The notes: generated by a model not told the origin, from the sequence alone. A DNA stretch of 64,000 nucleotides from Yeosuana marina (GCF_011762485.1 NZ_JAAKGI010000025.1:169228-233227); one strand, 5' to 3'. Shown: positions 27,505 through 37,506, counted from the first letter of the stretch. Made by a program: numbers and translations.

Positions 27505-28782
27505 TTAATCATTTCTTGTTAATATTTCATTACCTATATTGCAATGTAAACACCTATTTTTATCACAATAGTCATTTTTTAACTGGATTAATGCTTGAGA
27601 CTGTAATGCGGATTTTGAAACTGGCTTTATTGAGTTAAACTTTTCAACGATACTGTTCTTTTCTGAAACTATACCTTGTAGTAAATTTATAATGTCACTA
27701 TCTATTTGTTTTCCAATATGAAGCGCATAACTAAACTTAATGGGAATAATAGTATTAATTAATAGTAAATCTACAAATGCTTTAGTAATTCGTTTCTTTG
27801 AAGGTTTTGAAGGTTTCCCAAAAGCAAAATGCGTTTCCCAATAGGAAGATGTTTCTATTGCAAACAAGTTGTAAAATTCATCTTTATGCTGTAATTCTAT
27901 AATTTTAGAAAACAAATTTTTATGATAATGATACAAGCTTGCTAGTTGCGATAAGCGAATCGTAGGAAAGTTAGCTGGCCGTAATCTAAAAAACTGAATA
28001 GGTATAAGCGCCTTATTCGGCAAACTAAACTTTTGTTTTAAATACTTATACTCTTTAACTAAATTTAAGTAATACTGATCTTGAATATCGCTTTCCAATA
28101 AATCTGCTTGTCCAAAAAACAGAGCTTCAAGAATGGTTTGGTTAGATTGCGCTTTACGAACTATTGAAAAATCTATTGAATCTGCAATACTTAAAAAAGC
28201 ATCTCCATTTACTTTTAACCCAAAGTTTTTTGCTAATGTTTTAAATAAAACTGCTTCCCAATCATTTTTTGAGTCACCTAAGAGTTTTTTTACACGATAA
28301 GATTTCCTTTCTAAACGCTCAAAATATAAACGCTCTAGCCAATTGTTTACTTTAAAGTCATCAATTCCTGCGAGATCTTGTTCACAATTAATCCATTTTT
28401 CAGATTTTGAAAATAACTTCTCATAATTGTGTAATGTTTCCTTAGGTATATAGTGTCTCAATTCTAATGTTGAAATGCTAGTATTATCTTTTCTATAAAC
28501 ATCTGTATCATGTTCCCAAACAACATGTAAAATTACGTTGTCATAATTAGAATCGGTTTCATGATTATGTAAATACCAATCTGATGATTTTACATGAATC
28601 TCAACACTCCCAGCCCAAAGTTGATTGCCTATTCTTAATTGTGCATTAAAAAAATCTGGTCCCGAATCTTGATTATAATCACCAACAGAAATAATAGAAA
28701 TTTGTTCGTTATTCTCAGTTCTTATTTTTGAAACCTCAAATTTCTTATGTCTCCATAGATAATGTAAAAAATCTTCTTGCAT
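27505..28782 (-). CDS. DUF2851 family protein
   Basis: 425 residues of a family of unknown function common in Bacteroidota, recognised from MQEDFLHYLWRHKKFEVSKI and SVGDYNQDSGPDFFNAQLRI. The second motif holds an Asp-x-x-Pro-Asp-Phe arrangement and is followed by WAGSVEIHVKSSDWYLH, a layout that recalls PD-(D/E)xK nuclease cores (D...ExK-like: the VEIHVK segment). The C-terminus has a cysteine cluster CDKNRCLHCNIGNEIL that could bind a metal. Nuclease activity is my inference only. Confidence 0.85.
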   Translation of the reverse strand: MQEDFLHYLWRHKKFEVSKIRTENNEQISIISVGDYNQDSGPDFFNAQLRIGNQLWAGSVEIHVKSSDWYLHNHETDSNYDNVILHVVWEHDTDVYRKDNTSISTLELRHYIPKETLHNYEKLFSKSEKWINCEQDLAGIDDFKVNNWLERLYFERLERKSYRVKKLLGDSKNDWEAVLFKTLAKNFGLKVNGDAFLSIADSIDFSIVRKAQSNQTILEALFFGQADLLESDIQDQYYLNLVKEYKYLKQKFSLPNKALIPIQFFRLRPANFPTIRLSQLASLYHYHKNLFSKIIELQHKDEFYNLFAIETSSYWETHFAFGKPSKPSKKRITKAFVDLLLINTIIPIKFSYALHIGKQIDSDIINLLQGIVSEKNSIVEKFNSIKPVSKSALQSQALIQLKNDYCDKNRCLHCNIGNEILTRND

Positions 28783-28884
28783 GAATCGAAAATAAGAAAA
28801 GTATTATTAAATATCTAAAAATACACATATACATTTTTTGTATGAAACTCAATAAATGAGTAACTTTAACTAATTAAAAAAATC

Positions 28885-29412
28885 ATGCAAAAAAATCTTC
28901 TAATTATATATTCATCTGTGGATGGGCAGACCTTAAAAATTTGTAATGCAGTTACAAAACATCTTAAAGAAAACAACCAAGGCGTTGACCTTTTTTCTAT
29001 AGATGACTTTCATGGAGATATCAATGCTTATGACAAAATTGTTATAGGCTCAAGTATTCGATATGGAGTTCATCACAAAAAAATTATTGAGTTTATAAAA
29101 GTTCACAAAGATGAACTTGAAGCTAAAACATCAATATTCTTTTCGGTAAATTTAGTTGCTCGAAAAGCTGAAAAAAATGCTCCGGACACGAATCCATATG
29201 TGGTTAAGTTTTTTAAAACTATTGACTGGGAACCAACGTATGTAGAGGTGTTTGCTGGAAAGATTGACTATAAAAAATACACTTTTTTTGATAGAAAAAT
29301 GATTCAACTCATTATGTGGATGACTAAAGGGCCTACTAATAAAGACGCCGAAATAGAATACACTAACTGGGACAGAGTTAAAGATTTTAGTTTAAAACTA
29401 ATTGATTTATAA
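28885..29412 (+). CDS. hemG: Flavodoxin-like protein, HemG-type protoporphyrinogen oxidase family
   Basis: 175 residues. The FMN-binding loop is LLIIYSSVDGQTLKIC (residues 4-19). The HemG-type sequence IVIGSSIRYGVHHKKIIEFI lies at about 52-71 and the characteristic long insertion near 114-150 (KYTFFDRKMIQLIMWMTKGP) is present. HemG uses menaquinone to oxidise protoporphyrinogen IX. No other haem gene is adjacent, so the role is taken from the family. It ends three bases before the convergent UDG-like gene. Confidence 0.83.
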   Translation: MQKNLLIIYSSVDGQTLKICNAVTKHLKENNQGVDLFSIDDFHGDINAYDKIVIGSSIRYGVHHKKIIEFIKVHKDELEAKTSIFFSVNLVARKAEKNAPDTNPYVVKFFKTIDWEPTYVEVFAGKIDYKKYTFFDRKMIQLIMWMTKGPTNKDAEIEYTNWDRVKDFSLKLIDL

Positions 29413-29415
29413 AAA

Positions 29416-30102
29416 CTATTCCTTAAAAAACTCCCGATACTGCATTACCCTAAAATCAAACGTATTGAATTTAGGGTTTTTACTTTTTAATTGCTTGTAC
29501 AAAGGTATTTTACTAATTGAAATGTTTGCCGCTCCTGAACTTGACGTTAAAGACACCGTTTTTATGGTTCTTAACGAGGTTTCATCTGGGGCTGACTTGT
29601 CCGACAACTGAAATTGATGCACACGTGGAATTTCGTTCGATACTAAATCTAATTTAATTTTATAGTCTTTAAGATGTTTTCTAAAGAAATACTCAGGACC
29701 ATTTTTACTATTACCACCTGTAAACAATAATGTATCAATACTTGAATATTGTTTTAAATAACCAATAATATCTCTAAGTATAATGTTCTTCATGCCTAAA
29801 TCGGAGGCATCAATTTTCTCCCGTTCGCAACTTTCAACAATGTCGCAAACACCTATTTTACAATCAATTAAAAACTGCTTACGCTGTTCAACAGCTTCTT
29901 TAGAATTATCATACCGTAAATTCAAATTGTTAATTTTATCAATAAATAACCATAACGAATTGTAGTAACTTCCATAACAAAAATCAACATCTTTTTCTAA
30001 AAGTTCTCCTCTTGAAAAGCGCGGTGGCGGCAAGGTTCCAACAATCAATTTAGTTGTGTTTTGTTTGATAAAAGGCACATATGGATGTTGGTGTTTAAAC
30101 AC
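29416..30102 (-). CDS. Uracil-DNA glycosylase family protein
   Basis: 228 residues. The UDG-fold motif KLIVGTLPPPRFSRGE occupies the usual position of motif 1, and IDTLLFTGGNSKNGPEYFF lies in the centre. SLTSSSGAANISISKI resembles the SSS(P/G)A-type motif 2 that contacts DNA. It differs from classical Ung, and some family members act on other substrates, so activity is uncertain. Its start is GTG (next Met is far inside). Confidence 0.75.
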   Translation of the reverse strand: MFKHQHPYVPFIKQNTTKLIVGTLPPPRFSRGELLEKDVDFCYGSYYNSLWLFIDKINNLNLRYDNSKEAVEQRKQFLIDCKIGVCDIVESCEREKIDASDLGMKNIILRDIIGYLKQYSSIDTLLFTGGNSKNGPEYFFRKHLKDYKIKLDLVSNEIPRVHQFQLSDKSAPDETSLRTIKTVSLTSSSGAANISISKIPLYKQLKSKNPKFNTFDFRVMQYREFFKE

Positions 30103-30163
30103 TGTTTTTTAGGATTTTAATTAAAAGTTTTGTATTTTAAAATTTCTAAAAATATTCAACATT

Positions 30164-30298
30164 ATGGGTAAAGGAGATAAAAAAACAAAACGTGGAAAAA
30201 TTCATCGAGGCACTTATGGTAGTAGAAGACCTCGCATAAAAAAAAGACGATCTGTTGAAAATAAAATAGATATTGATAACAAGGCGAAAGCTAAATAA
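30164..30298 (+). CDS. 30S ribosomal protein THX (bTHX)
   Basis: 44 residues, extremely basic: [20 protein letters not shown] followed by RRPRIKKRR and a short polar tail. This matches the small THX ribosomal protein first known from Thermus, which binds in the head of the 30S subunit and is widespread in Bacteroidota. It is short enough to be missed by length-filtered gene finders. No Shine-Dalgarno precedes the ATG. Confidence 0.9.
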   Translation: MGKGDKKTKRGKIHRGTYGSRRPRIKKRRSVENKIDIDNKAKAK

Positions 30299-30326
30299 TG
30301 CTTTTCTTAAAAGCAATTAAAACCCG

Positions 30327-31046
30327 CTAAAGACTATTTCTGAGTTTTTCAACTTCAAGAATGGTGTTTCTATAAATTCGTTTGTTTTGCTTAGTCATGT
30401 ACTGAGCTTCTTTGTGAATTTCATCTAAAATATCTTTACCGTCTTGAACTTTGTTTTGATTTATTAAAAACTTTGCTAAAATAAAACGTTCTTCATAAAA
30501 AGAAAAACGGACATCTATTTCTTTTAGGTTAGTCTCAGCTTCTTCTAGTTTTCCTATTTTTTCTAAAGATAGACCATACAAAAATTGCGATCTAGTCTTT
30601 TTAAACTCTGTATGATCTATTATTTTTTCAGCATACAAAATAACGTTCTCATAGTCTTCAATAGCAAAATAAGATTTTATGAGTTGCTCAATAACATAAA
30701 AGTCATTTTGAAAATTACCTTCTAACGCACTTAGATAATGAGGAATTGCCTTATCAAAGGCTTTAATTTCTGCATAAGCATCTGCTAGATTAACCTTATT
30801 TTGATAGGTTTCGGAAAACTGCAACGTCTTTTCTAAATCTCTTATGCGCTTTGTAGGGTTTATAATAGACACGACATTCTCTTGAATTTTATCTGCATCA
30901 CGTTTATTGTAAACATGGATAATTAAATAAATAACACATCCAATTAGCGGAATAAATAAAATAACAAATACCCAATAGAATTGATTTCTATACTTGAATA
31001 AGTGATACAAACAATATGCTTGCAGTATAATAATTAAGTAATACAT
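30327..31046 (-). CDS. Membrane-anchored tetratricopeptide protein
   Basis: About 239 residues. Two N-terminal spans (YYLIIILQAYCLYHL and FYWVFVILFIPLIGCVIYLI) resemble the PLDc_N type of membrane anchor. A cytoplasmic row of TPR-like helices follows, for example AYAEIKAFDKAIPHYLSALE and YGLSLEKIGKLEEAETNL. It probably acts as a scaffold. I use the ATG at 31046, because the longer frame would need a TTG start. It lies 45 bases after yaaA and shares its strand. Confidence 0.75.
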   Translation of the reverse strand: MYYLIIILQAYCLYHLFKYRNQFYWVFVILFIPLIGCVIYLIIHVYNKRDADKIQENVVSIINPTKRIRDLEKTLQFSETYQNKVNLADAYAEIKAFDKAIPHYLSALEGNFQNDFYVIEQLIKSYFAIEDYENVILYAEKIIDHTEFKKTRSQFLYGLSLEKIGKLEEAETNLKEIDVRFSFYEERFILAKFLINQNKVQDGKDILDEIHKEAQYMTKQNKRIYRNTILEVEKLRNSL

Positions 31047-31091
31047 TGAAAATTTATTAGATTGGGTTAAAACACTATTCAAAAGTAGGCA

Positions 31092-31850
31092 TTATCTAAT
31101 AAACACCAAGGTATTATCGTTAGACATAGACTCACTAAAACCATAGCCTTCATAATTAAACCCTTTTAAATCATCAACGGTTTCAGCATTAGTATCTACA
31201 ATATAACGTGCCATTAAACCTCTTGCTTCTTTAGCATAAAAAGAAATAATTTTATATTGGCCATTTTTAAAATCTTTAAAAGAAGCTGTTACAACAGGCA
31301 CTTTTAATGCTTTAGTATCAATAGCCTTAAAATATTCATTACTGGCAAGATTCAAAAACAATTCATCATCTTCAAGTTCTTTGTTTAAAGCATTTGTTAT
31401 TGTTTTTTTCCAAAACTCATACAAATTTTTATTTTTTCCAATCGGAAATTTTGTTCCCATTTCTAATCGATACGGCTGTATTAAATCTGTTGGTTTTAAT
31501 AAACCATATAATCCAGAAAGTATTATAACAGTATCCTGAAGTATCGCTAATTTTTCATTAGGAATAGAATATGCATCTAAACCTCTGTAAACATCGCCAC
31601 TAAATGCATATACAGCAGGTCTTGCATTATCTGAAGTAAACGGTAATTCCCAAGCCTGATTTCGTTCATAATTTAAATGTCCTAGGGCATCAGAAATACT
31701 CATAAGTTTTGATAAATCTTTTGTCGATTTCTTTTTAAGCAAAGCATTAATCCGCTCAGACTCCTTTAAAAACTGAGCTTCAGTTGATATTGAATTTGGT
31801 AACTGACTTTCAAAATCAAGAGATTTCGCTGGTGATAAAACAAGTTTCAT
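31092..31850 (-). CDS. yaaA: Peroxide stress protein YaaA (DUF328/UPF0246)
   Basis: 252 residues. The start MKLVLSPAKSLDFESQLP and the internal ILSGLYGLLKPTDLIQPYRL, EMGTKFPIG, and NLASNEYFKAID are family marks. In E. coli YaaA lowers free iron during peroxide stress and related proteins bind DNA. It is the middle gene of a VOC-yaaA-TPR unit. Confidence 0.93.
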   Translation of the reverse strand: MKLVLSPAKSLDFESQLPNSISTEAQFLKESERINALLKKKSTKDLSKLMSISDALGHLNYERNQAWELPFTSDNARPAVYAFSGDVYRGLDAYSIPNEKLAILQDTVIILSGLYGLLKPTDLIQPYRLEMGTKFPIGKNKNLYEFWKKTITNALNKELEDDELFLNLASNEYFKAIDTKALKVPVVTASFKDFKNGQYKIISFYAKEARGLMARYIVDTNAETVDDLKGFNYEGYGFSESMSNDNTLVFIR

Positions 31851-31874
31851 GTTTTTATTTTTATGTTAACTAAA

Positions 31875-32528
31875 TTACACTATTTCTTTTATTTTTCCAT
31901 TCTCAAAACTAAAGTTATAGTCTCCTCTTATAATAAAATCTGATGTAAAGGCTTCTTCCATGGTTGGGAAATAGGTTTTCTTGTTTTTATTAACCATAAT
32001 AAACAAGCCTTCGTCATTTCCGAAGGCGCAAAATCTATCAAAATCACCATCAAAAACAGCAATTGGTTCTAGGTTGTTTATGGTTTCAAATAAAGGTTTA
32101 ATATGATCTGTAACCATAGCTATTTCACTAATTGAAAGAATGGTGTTTGGGTTAAAAGCTGTGTCACTTTCTATATTGATGCGCTCTCTGGCAATAAACT
32201 CCAAAATGTTATGGTCTGCATCATAAAAATAAACAGACTTGGCTTTCCAACCAACAAAGTCTGCAATAGGTTCGTTGTTAAATGTCAGGATGTCTGTTCG
32301 TTTTTTTAACCAAATAAGTGCATCATTAATAGCATTTGAAGGAATATTAAACGCCAGATGTGCTGATTTTGTTTGCGATTTATATTGAAATACTAAGGTG
32401 CTTTTCCCTGTTTTAAAAGATATTTTTTGAGGTGTATCTAGAACTTGTTCAAAATTTAAAACATGTTTATAAAACTGTTTTTGTTTTTGAATGTTATTAG
32501 TAAACAATGTTAATTCGCTAATTTTCAC
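31875..32528 (-). CDS. VOC superfamily (glyoxalase/dioxygenase-like) protein
   Basis: 217 residues. A first beta-alpha-beta-beta-beta module (ELTLFTNNIQKQKQFYKHVL) has the LxFYxxVLxF-type start and the metal position in DADHNILEFIARERI. The second half is a divergent module (ILSISEIAMVTDHIKPLFET). The start codon is GTG. Function within the superfamily is not assignable. It is the first gene upstream of yaaA, 24 bases away. Confidence 0.78.
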   Translation of the reverse strand: MKISELTLFTNNIQKQKQFYKHVLNFEQVLDTPQKISFKTGKSTLVFQYKSQTKSAHLAFNIPSNAINDALIWLKKRTDILTFNNEPIADFVGWKAKSVYFYDADHNILEFIARERINIESDTAFNPNTILSISEIAMVTDHIKPLFETINNLEPIAVFDGDFDRFCAFGNDEGLFIMVNKNKKTYFPTMEEAFTSDFIIRGDYNFSFENGKIKEIV

Positions 32529-32763
32529 AATTTAAAATTACATATGAATTTTCATGTGAAACAATAATTCAAACTGATTTATCTTATGTAATCATAAAAC
32601 CTTTTTATAGCTCAGGATAAACGTAATAACATTGTGCCCGTAAAAGATTTTAACTAAATTCGTTTCTTATAAAGATTTCAAACGTTTCCATTTCAAATAC
32701 GTTCTAGGATTTAAAAATTAAAATCCTCACAAACTAAACACTATATTAAAAATTAATTTTTTT

Positions 32764-34569
32764 ATGAAGAATCTTGTCAATATTTTAATAGGGCTATTTT
32801 TAATCCTAAGTACTACTCTTACAGCTCAAAATTTAGAGTTTGCTGATCTATTACAAAATATAAATTCCAGACAAAACACATCTCTTAATGGTAAGTGGGA
32901 TATTATTGTAGACCCTCTTGAAAACGGCTACTACAATCACAGACTGTTACCGAAAGACAATGGTTATTTTAAAAATGCTAAAATGACATCACCCTCAGAT
33001 CTTATTGAATATAATTTCGACATAAGTTTTCAATTAGATGTTCCTGGAGATTGGAATACACAAATGGATAAGTTATACTATTATGAAGGAACTGTATGGT
33101 ATAAAAAAGACTTTACATACCATGCTAACTCAGACAAACTTGCTTTTTTATATTTTGAAGCTGTTAACTACGAAGCGATTGTATATTTAAACGGAGAACG
33201 CATAGGATCTCATGTTGGTGGATATACCCCTTTTCAATTTGAGGTTACCAATAAACTTAAGGAAGGCGATAATTTTGTGGTTGTAAAAGTAGATAATAAA
33301 CGTAAAAAAGAGAATGTACCAACTGTAAATCAGGATTGGTGGAACTATGGCGGTATCACAAGGTCTGTGCATTTAATTACAACTCCAAAATCATATATTA
33401 AAGACTATTCTATTCAATTACCTAAAGGAAACACAACAACTATTGATGGTTGGGTACAAGTTGAAAACAGTAAAGATGGTGATGCCGTTACCATTAATAT
33501 CCCCGAACTTAAAAAAAGTGTAAACTCAATTCTTAAAAACGGAATAGCTAAATTTTCAGTGAAGGCAAAACCTGTGCTTTGGAGTCCTTATAGTCCCAAA
33601 TTATACGAAGTCATTATTAAAACACCAACCGACAAATTAACTGATCATATTGGTTTTAGGACGGTAGCCACCGATGGAAGTAAAATTTTATTAAACAATA
33701 AACCAATATTCCTAAAAGGCATAAGTATTCACGAAGAAGCTCCTTTTAAAACCGGTCGGGTTACATCAAAAGAAGAATGTAAAATACTACTAAAATGGGC
33801 TAAAGAGTTAGGTTGTAATTTTATTCGATTAGCTCATTATCCACATAGCGAAACCATGGTTCGTGAAGCTGAAAAAATGGGCTTTATGATTTGGTCTGAA
33901 ATACCGGTATACTGGACCGTTCAATTTGACAACAAAGACACGTATGCCAATGCACAAAATCAACTGACTGAAATGATTTCTAGAGATAAAAATAGAGCGG
34001 CTATCCTATTATGGTCTATGGCTAATGAAACCCCAGAGGGAGAAGCTCGATTATCTTTTATAGCAGACTTAGCTAAACAAGCACGAAAACTTGATAATAC
34101 CAGATTAATTACTGCTGCATTAGATACCCAAGGAAAAGGTAATGATGGCAATTTAATAGAAGACCCACTTGGAACAATTGTAGATGTAATTGGTATTAAT
34201 AATTATTGCGGTTGGTATGCAGGAGCACCAGAAACATGTCCTGACATTAAATGGGCAAGTAAATACAACAAACCTATGATTATGAGTGAAGTTGGAGGTG
34301 GTGCTTTATATGGATTACATGGAAACAAAAATGAACGTTGGACAGAAGAATACCAAGCTGATGTGTACAAAAAAAATATTGAAATGATGCGGAATATTAA
34401 ATTTTTGGCAGGTTTATCGCCTTGGATTTTAATGGACTTCCGTTCTTCAAGACGCCCGTTAAGAAGAATTCAAGATGATTTTAACAGAAAAGGATTGATT
34501 TCTGAACAAGGCATGAAAAAACAAGCCTTTTATATTCTTAAAGATTATTACAATAACGAAAACAATTAG
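32764..34569 (+). CDS. Secreted glycoside hydrolase family 2 protein (beta-glucuronidase/beta-galactosidase type)
   Basis: 601 residues. Signal peptide MKNLVNILIGLFLILSTTLT with cleavage after TAQ. Then come the GH2 sugar-binding domain (about 70-205), an immunoglobulin-like domain and a TIM barrel from about 315. The acid/base Glu is in WSMANETPEGEARL and the nucleophile Glu in PMIMSEVGGGALYG. The RLAHYPHS segment is typical. The length resembles beta-glucuronidases. There is no SusC/SusD pair or regulator nearby, so it stands outside a polysaccharide utilisation locus. Substrate unknown. Confidence 0.9.
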   Translation: MKNLVNILIGLFLILSTTLTAQNLEFADLLQNINSRQNTSLNGKWDIIVDPLENGYYNHRLLPKDNGYFKNAKMTSPSDLIEYNFDISFQLDVPGDWNTQMDKLYYYEGTVWYKKDFTYHANSDKLAFLYFEAVNYEAIVYLNGERIGSHVGGYTPFQFEVTNKLKEGDNFVVVKVDNKRKKENVPTVNQDWWNYGGITRSVHLITTPKSYIKDYSIQLPKGNTTTIDGWVQVENSKDGDAVTINIPELKKSVNSILKNGIAKFSVKAKPVLWSPYSPKLYEVIIKTPTDKLTDHIGFRTVATDGSKILLNNKPIFLKGISIHEEAPFKTGRVTSKEECKILLKWAKELGCNFIRLAHYPHSETMVREAEKMGFMIWSEIPVYWTVQFDNKDTYANAQNQLTEMISRDKNRAAILLWSMANETPEGEARLSFIADLAKQARKLDNTRLITAALDTQGKGNDGNLIEDPLGTIVDVIGINNYCGWYAGAPETCPDIKWASKYNKPMIMSEVGGGALYGLHGNKNERWTEEYQADVYKKNIEMMRNIKFLAGLSPWILMDFRSSRRPLRRIQDDFNRKGLISEQGMKKQAFYILKDYYNNENN

Positions 34570-34617
34570 TACAAATCAATAAAGTCTTTTGATTTTATTA
34601 TTGAAAAAAAGATCTAA

Positions 34618-35661
34618 CTATTCTAATTCTTGATGTTTAGAATAGTTTTTCCATTTTTCTATGCACTGAGACATATCGTCAGGAATTGGTGTACTAAAAC
34701 TCATAAATTCACCTGTTTTAGGATGAACAAATCCCAATGTTTTAGCATGTAATGCTTGTCTTGGCAACACTTTAAAGCAGTTATCTACAAACTGCTTATA
34801 TTTTGTAAATGTGGTTCCTTTTAGTATTTTTTCTCCACCGTAACGTTCATCATTAAAAAGGGTGTGCCCAATATGTTTCATATGCACACGTATTTGATGC
34901 GTTCTACCCGTTTCTAACTTACAAGACACTAGAGTTACATAGCCTAAACGCTCCAAAACCTTGTAATGAGTTATGGCTGGTTTTCCTTTATCAGCTTCAT
35001 CACCAAAATAAACAGTATTTTGCAATCTGTTTTTTGGGTGACGCCCAATATTACCTTCAACCGTACCTTCATCTTCTTCAATATTTCCCCATACCAAAGC
35101 GACATACTCGCGTGTACTTGTTTTTTCTGCAAATTGAAGTGACAAATGTGTCATAGCCTGCTCTGTTTTTGCAATTACTAAAAGTCCACTTGTATCCTTA
35201 TCTATCCGATGCACCAATCCTGGTCTATCACTGGAATTATTAGGTAAATTATCAAACCTGTAAATAAGAGCATTTATTAAGGTTCCTGAGTAATTACCAT
35301 GACCTGGATGCACGACCATTCCTGCTGGTTTATTAACCACTAACAAGGTATCATCTTCATAAACGACATCTAAGGGAATATCTTCTCCAACCAACAAATT
35401 CTCATAAGGCGGATGCGCAAACAACACTTTAATCTCATCAAATGGTTTTACCTTATAATTGGATTTAACAGCAACACCATTAACAAAAACACTCCCGTTT
35501 TTGGCGCCATCTTGAATTTTATTTCGAGTCGCATTTTCAATACGATTCATTAAATATTTGTCTATGCGAAGTGGGGATTGCCCTTTATCTACAGCAAAGG
35601 CATGATGCTCATACAAATCATCATTCTCTTCTTCGGGCAAATTTAAATTAGTATCATCCAT
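34618..35661 (-). CDS. RluA-family 23S rRNA pseudouridine synthase (RluD-like)
   Basis: 347 residues. An S4 RNA-binding domain near residues 30-95 (LRIDKYLMNRIENATRNKIQ) precedes the catalytic domain. The catalytic Asp is in GLVHRIDKDTSGLLVIAKT. The C-terminal part holds TGRTHQIRVHMKHIGH. It is two bases after the PASTA gene and co-transcribed with it, convergent with the GH2 gene. Confidence 0.93.
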   Translation of the reverse strand: MDDTNLNLPEEENDDLYEHHAFAVDKGQSPLRIDKYLMNRIENATRNKIQDGAKNGSVFVNGVAVKSNYKVKPFDEIKVLFAHPPYENLLVGEDIPLDVVYEDDTLLVVNKPAGMVVHPGHGNYSGTLINALIYRFDNLPNNSSDRPGLVHRIDKDTSGLLVIAKTEQAMTHLSLQFAEKTSTREYVALVWGNIEEDEGTVEGNIGRHPKNRLQNTVYFGDEADKGKPAITHYKVLERLGYVTLVSCKLETGRTHQIRVHMKHIGHTLFNDERYGGEKILKGTTFTKYKQFVDNCFKVLPRQALHAKTLGFVHPKTGEFMSFSTPIPDDMSQCIEKWKNYSKHQELE

Positions 35662-35663
35662 AA

Positions 35664-36221
35664 TTAATTTGGTCTGTTTCCATTACCAAGAACCAAATCA
35701 ATTTTTGATGTTTTGGGTAGCATATCGCCTGGTTGAATTTCTTTACCTTTAAACATCATTTTCAACACCATATCTTTACCAATATTATCAACATAGGTTA
35801 GTTTTCCAACTGCAAAACCTATGGCTTCCAATGTCGGTTTTGCTTGTCTAAAAGTACGTTCTTTTAAATCTGGAACCGTTATTTTTCTATATCCAGATGG
35901 ATTTAACGTAATATAAATTTTTCTATCCTCTTTAACTTTTGCGCCTGCAACCGGATCTTGTTCAATAACAGAAAACTTAGGGTACTTGGGGTTAAAGTTA
36001 GCAGAATCCTGAATTTGCATCACCAAATGATTTTGCTCAAGCTCTATTTTAGCAACACTAATAGATTTTCCAGTAAGGTTAGGAACGGTTTCAAACTCGC
36101 CATGATTGGTCGTCACATTTAACCATTTTAAAAGAATAAAACATAACACAACTAGTGCCACAACGGCTAATAAAACTTGCTTAAAAAAGGTTTTACTGAT
36201 AAGAAATTTAATAAGGCTCAT
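35664..36221 (-). CDS. PASTA domain membrane protein
   Basis: 185 residues from the ATG at 36221 (the longer frame needs TTG). One N-terminal span (FFKQVLLAVVALVVLCFILL) is followed by two PASTA domains outside the membrane: VPNLTGKSISVAKIELEQN and VPDLKERTFRQAKPTLEAIG begin them. PASTA domains bind muropeptides or wall enzymes, but there is no kinase or penicillin-binding domain. It sits back-to-back with ddl, which supports a wall-related role. Confidence 0.87.
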   Translation of the reverse strand: MSLIKFLISKTFFKQVLLAVVALVVLCFILLKWLNVTTNHGEFETVPNLTGKSISVAKIELEQNHLVMQIQDSANFNPKYPKFSVIEQDPVAGAKVKEDRKIYITLNPSGYRKITVPDLKERTFRQAKPTLEAIGFAVGKLTYVDNIGKDMVLKMMFKGKEIQPGDMLPKTSKIDLVLGNGNRPN

Positions 36222-36420
36222 GAATAGTCTAAATATTTTAAACAAAACTAAACAAATTTATGTTTTAATCATTTAAATCGTTTAATTTCTCTTTTGTTAT
36301 ATACGTTTATTAAAATCAAAATGGATTAAATATGTTTATAATTATTTATTCTTATCCATAATATTTAGAAGAAATAAATGATATTTTTACAAAACGATTT
36401 ACTGATATATATTATAATCC

Positions 36421-37395
36421 ATGAAAAAGAACATAGCTATTATAATGGGAGGCTATTCAAGTGAATATAAAATCTCCTTAAAAAGTGGAAACGTTGTTTA
36501 TGACACCTTAGATTCATCAAAGTACAATACATATCGCATTCATATTTTTAAAGACAAATGGGTTTATGTAGATGATAATAATACAGAATTTCCCATAAAT
36601 AAAAATGATTTTTCTGTTACTGTAAACAATTCAAAAACAACCTTTGATTGCGTGTTTAATGCTATTCATGGCTCTCCTGGTGAAGACGGGTTTATGCAAG
36701 GATATTTTAAACTAATCAATATGCCACATACCAGTTGCGATATGTATCAGGCAAGTTTAACCTATAACAAACGTGATTTTTTAAGCACCTTAAAACCGTA
36801 TGGTATAAAAACTGCAGAATCATTTTATTTAAATCTTGGTGATACCATTAATGAAGATGCTATTATTAGCAAAGTAGGCTTGCCATGCTTTGTAAAAGCT
36901 AATAAAGCAGGAAGTAGTTTTGGAATTTCTAAAGTTTATAAAAATGAAAATTTACAAGGAGCTATTGATGTGGCTTTTAAAGAAGATGATGAGATTATTA
37001 TTGAATCTTTTTTAGATGGAACAGAAGTTTCAGTTGGCGTTATTACCTATAAAGGAGAAACTAAAGTACTCCCAGTTACCGAAATTGTAAGCGATAACGA
37101 TTTTTTTGATTATGAGGCAAAATACCAAGGGAAATCAAAAGAAATAACACCTGCCAGATTAACAAAAGATGAGGAAGCTAAAGTTGTCAAAGCTGCCAAA
37201 CAAGTATATGATATTTTAAAAATGAAAGGATTTTCAAGAAGTGAATTTATTTTTAAAGATGGAGAACCTCATTTATTAGAAATGAATACCATTCCTGGGT
37301 TAACCAAAGAAAGTATTTTACCTCAGCAAGCTGCTTGCGCCGGAATTAGTCTTAGTGACTTGTTTGACAATGCTATTGAAGAAGCCTTAAAATAA
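36421..37395 (+). CDS. ddl: D-alanine--D-alanine ligase
   Basis: 324 residues with the ATP-grasp fold. Family marks: HGSPGEDGFMQGYFKLINMP, GLPCFVKANKAGSSFGISKV, and the magnesium-binding end HLLEMNTIPGLTKESILPQQ. It makes the D-Ala-D-Ala dipeptide for peptidoglycan. It is the first gene of a plus-strand group with coaD, divergent from PASTA-rluD across a 199-base gap with no promoter I can name with confidence. Confidence 0.96.
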   Translation: MKKNIAIIMGGYSSEYKISLKSGNVVYDTLDSSKYNTYRIHIFKDKWVYVDDNNTEFPINKNDFSVTVNNSKTTFDCVFNAIHGSPGEDGFMQGYFKLINMPHTSCDMYQASLTYNKRDFLSTLKPYGIKTAESFYLNLGDTINEDAIISKVGLPCFVKANKAGSSFGISKVYKNENLQGAIDVAFKEDDEIIIESFLDGTEVSVGVITYKGETKVLPVTEIVSDNDFFDYEAKYQGKSKEITPARLTKDEEAKVVKAAKQVYDILKMKGFSRSEFIFKDGEPHLLEMNTIPGLTKESILPQQAACAGISLSDLFDNAIEEALK

Positions 37396-37506
37396 TCGTT
37401 TTTCAGTCCTTTATTAATATTGAAAATAACCTACTATGCGAATTACAACTAGCAATTAAAAACAGTCGGTTGTCAGCAGATAAAATAAAAATTGTAATTT
37501 TAAAGT

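Noticed and set aside
34570..34617. Terminator between the convergent GH2 and rluD genes
   Set aside because: Only weak AT pairings are present, with no GC-containing stem.
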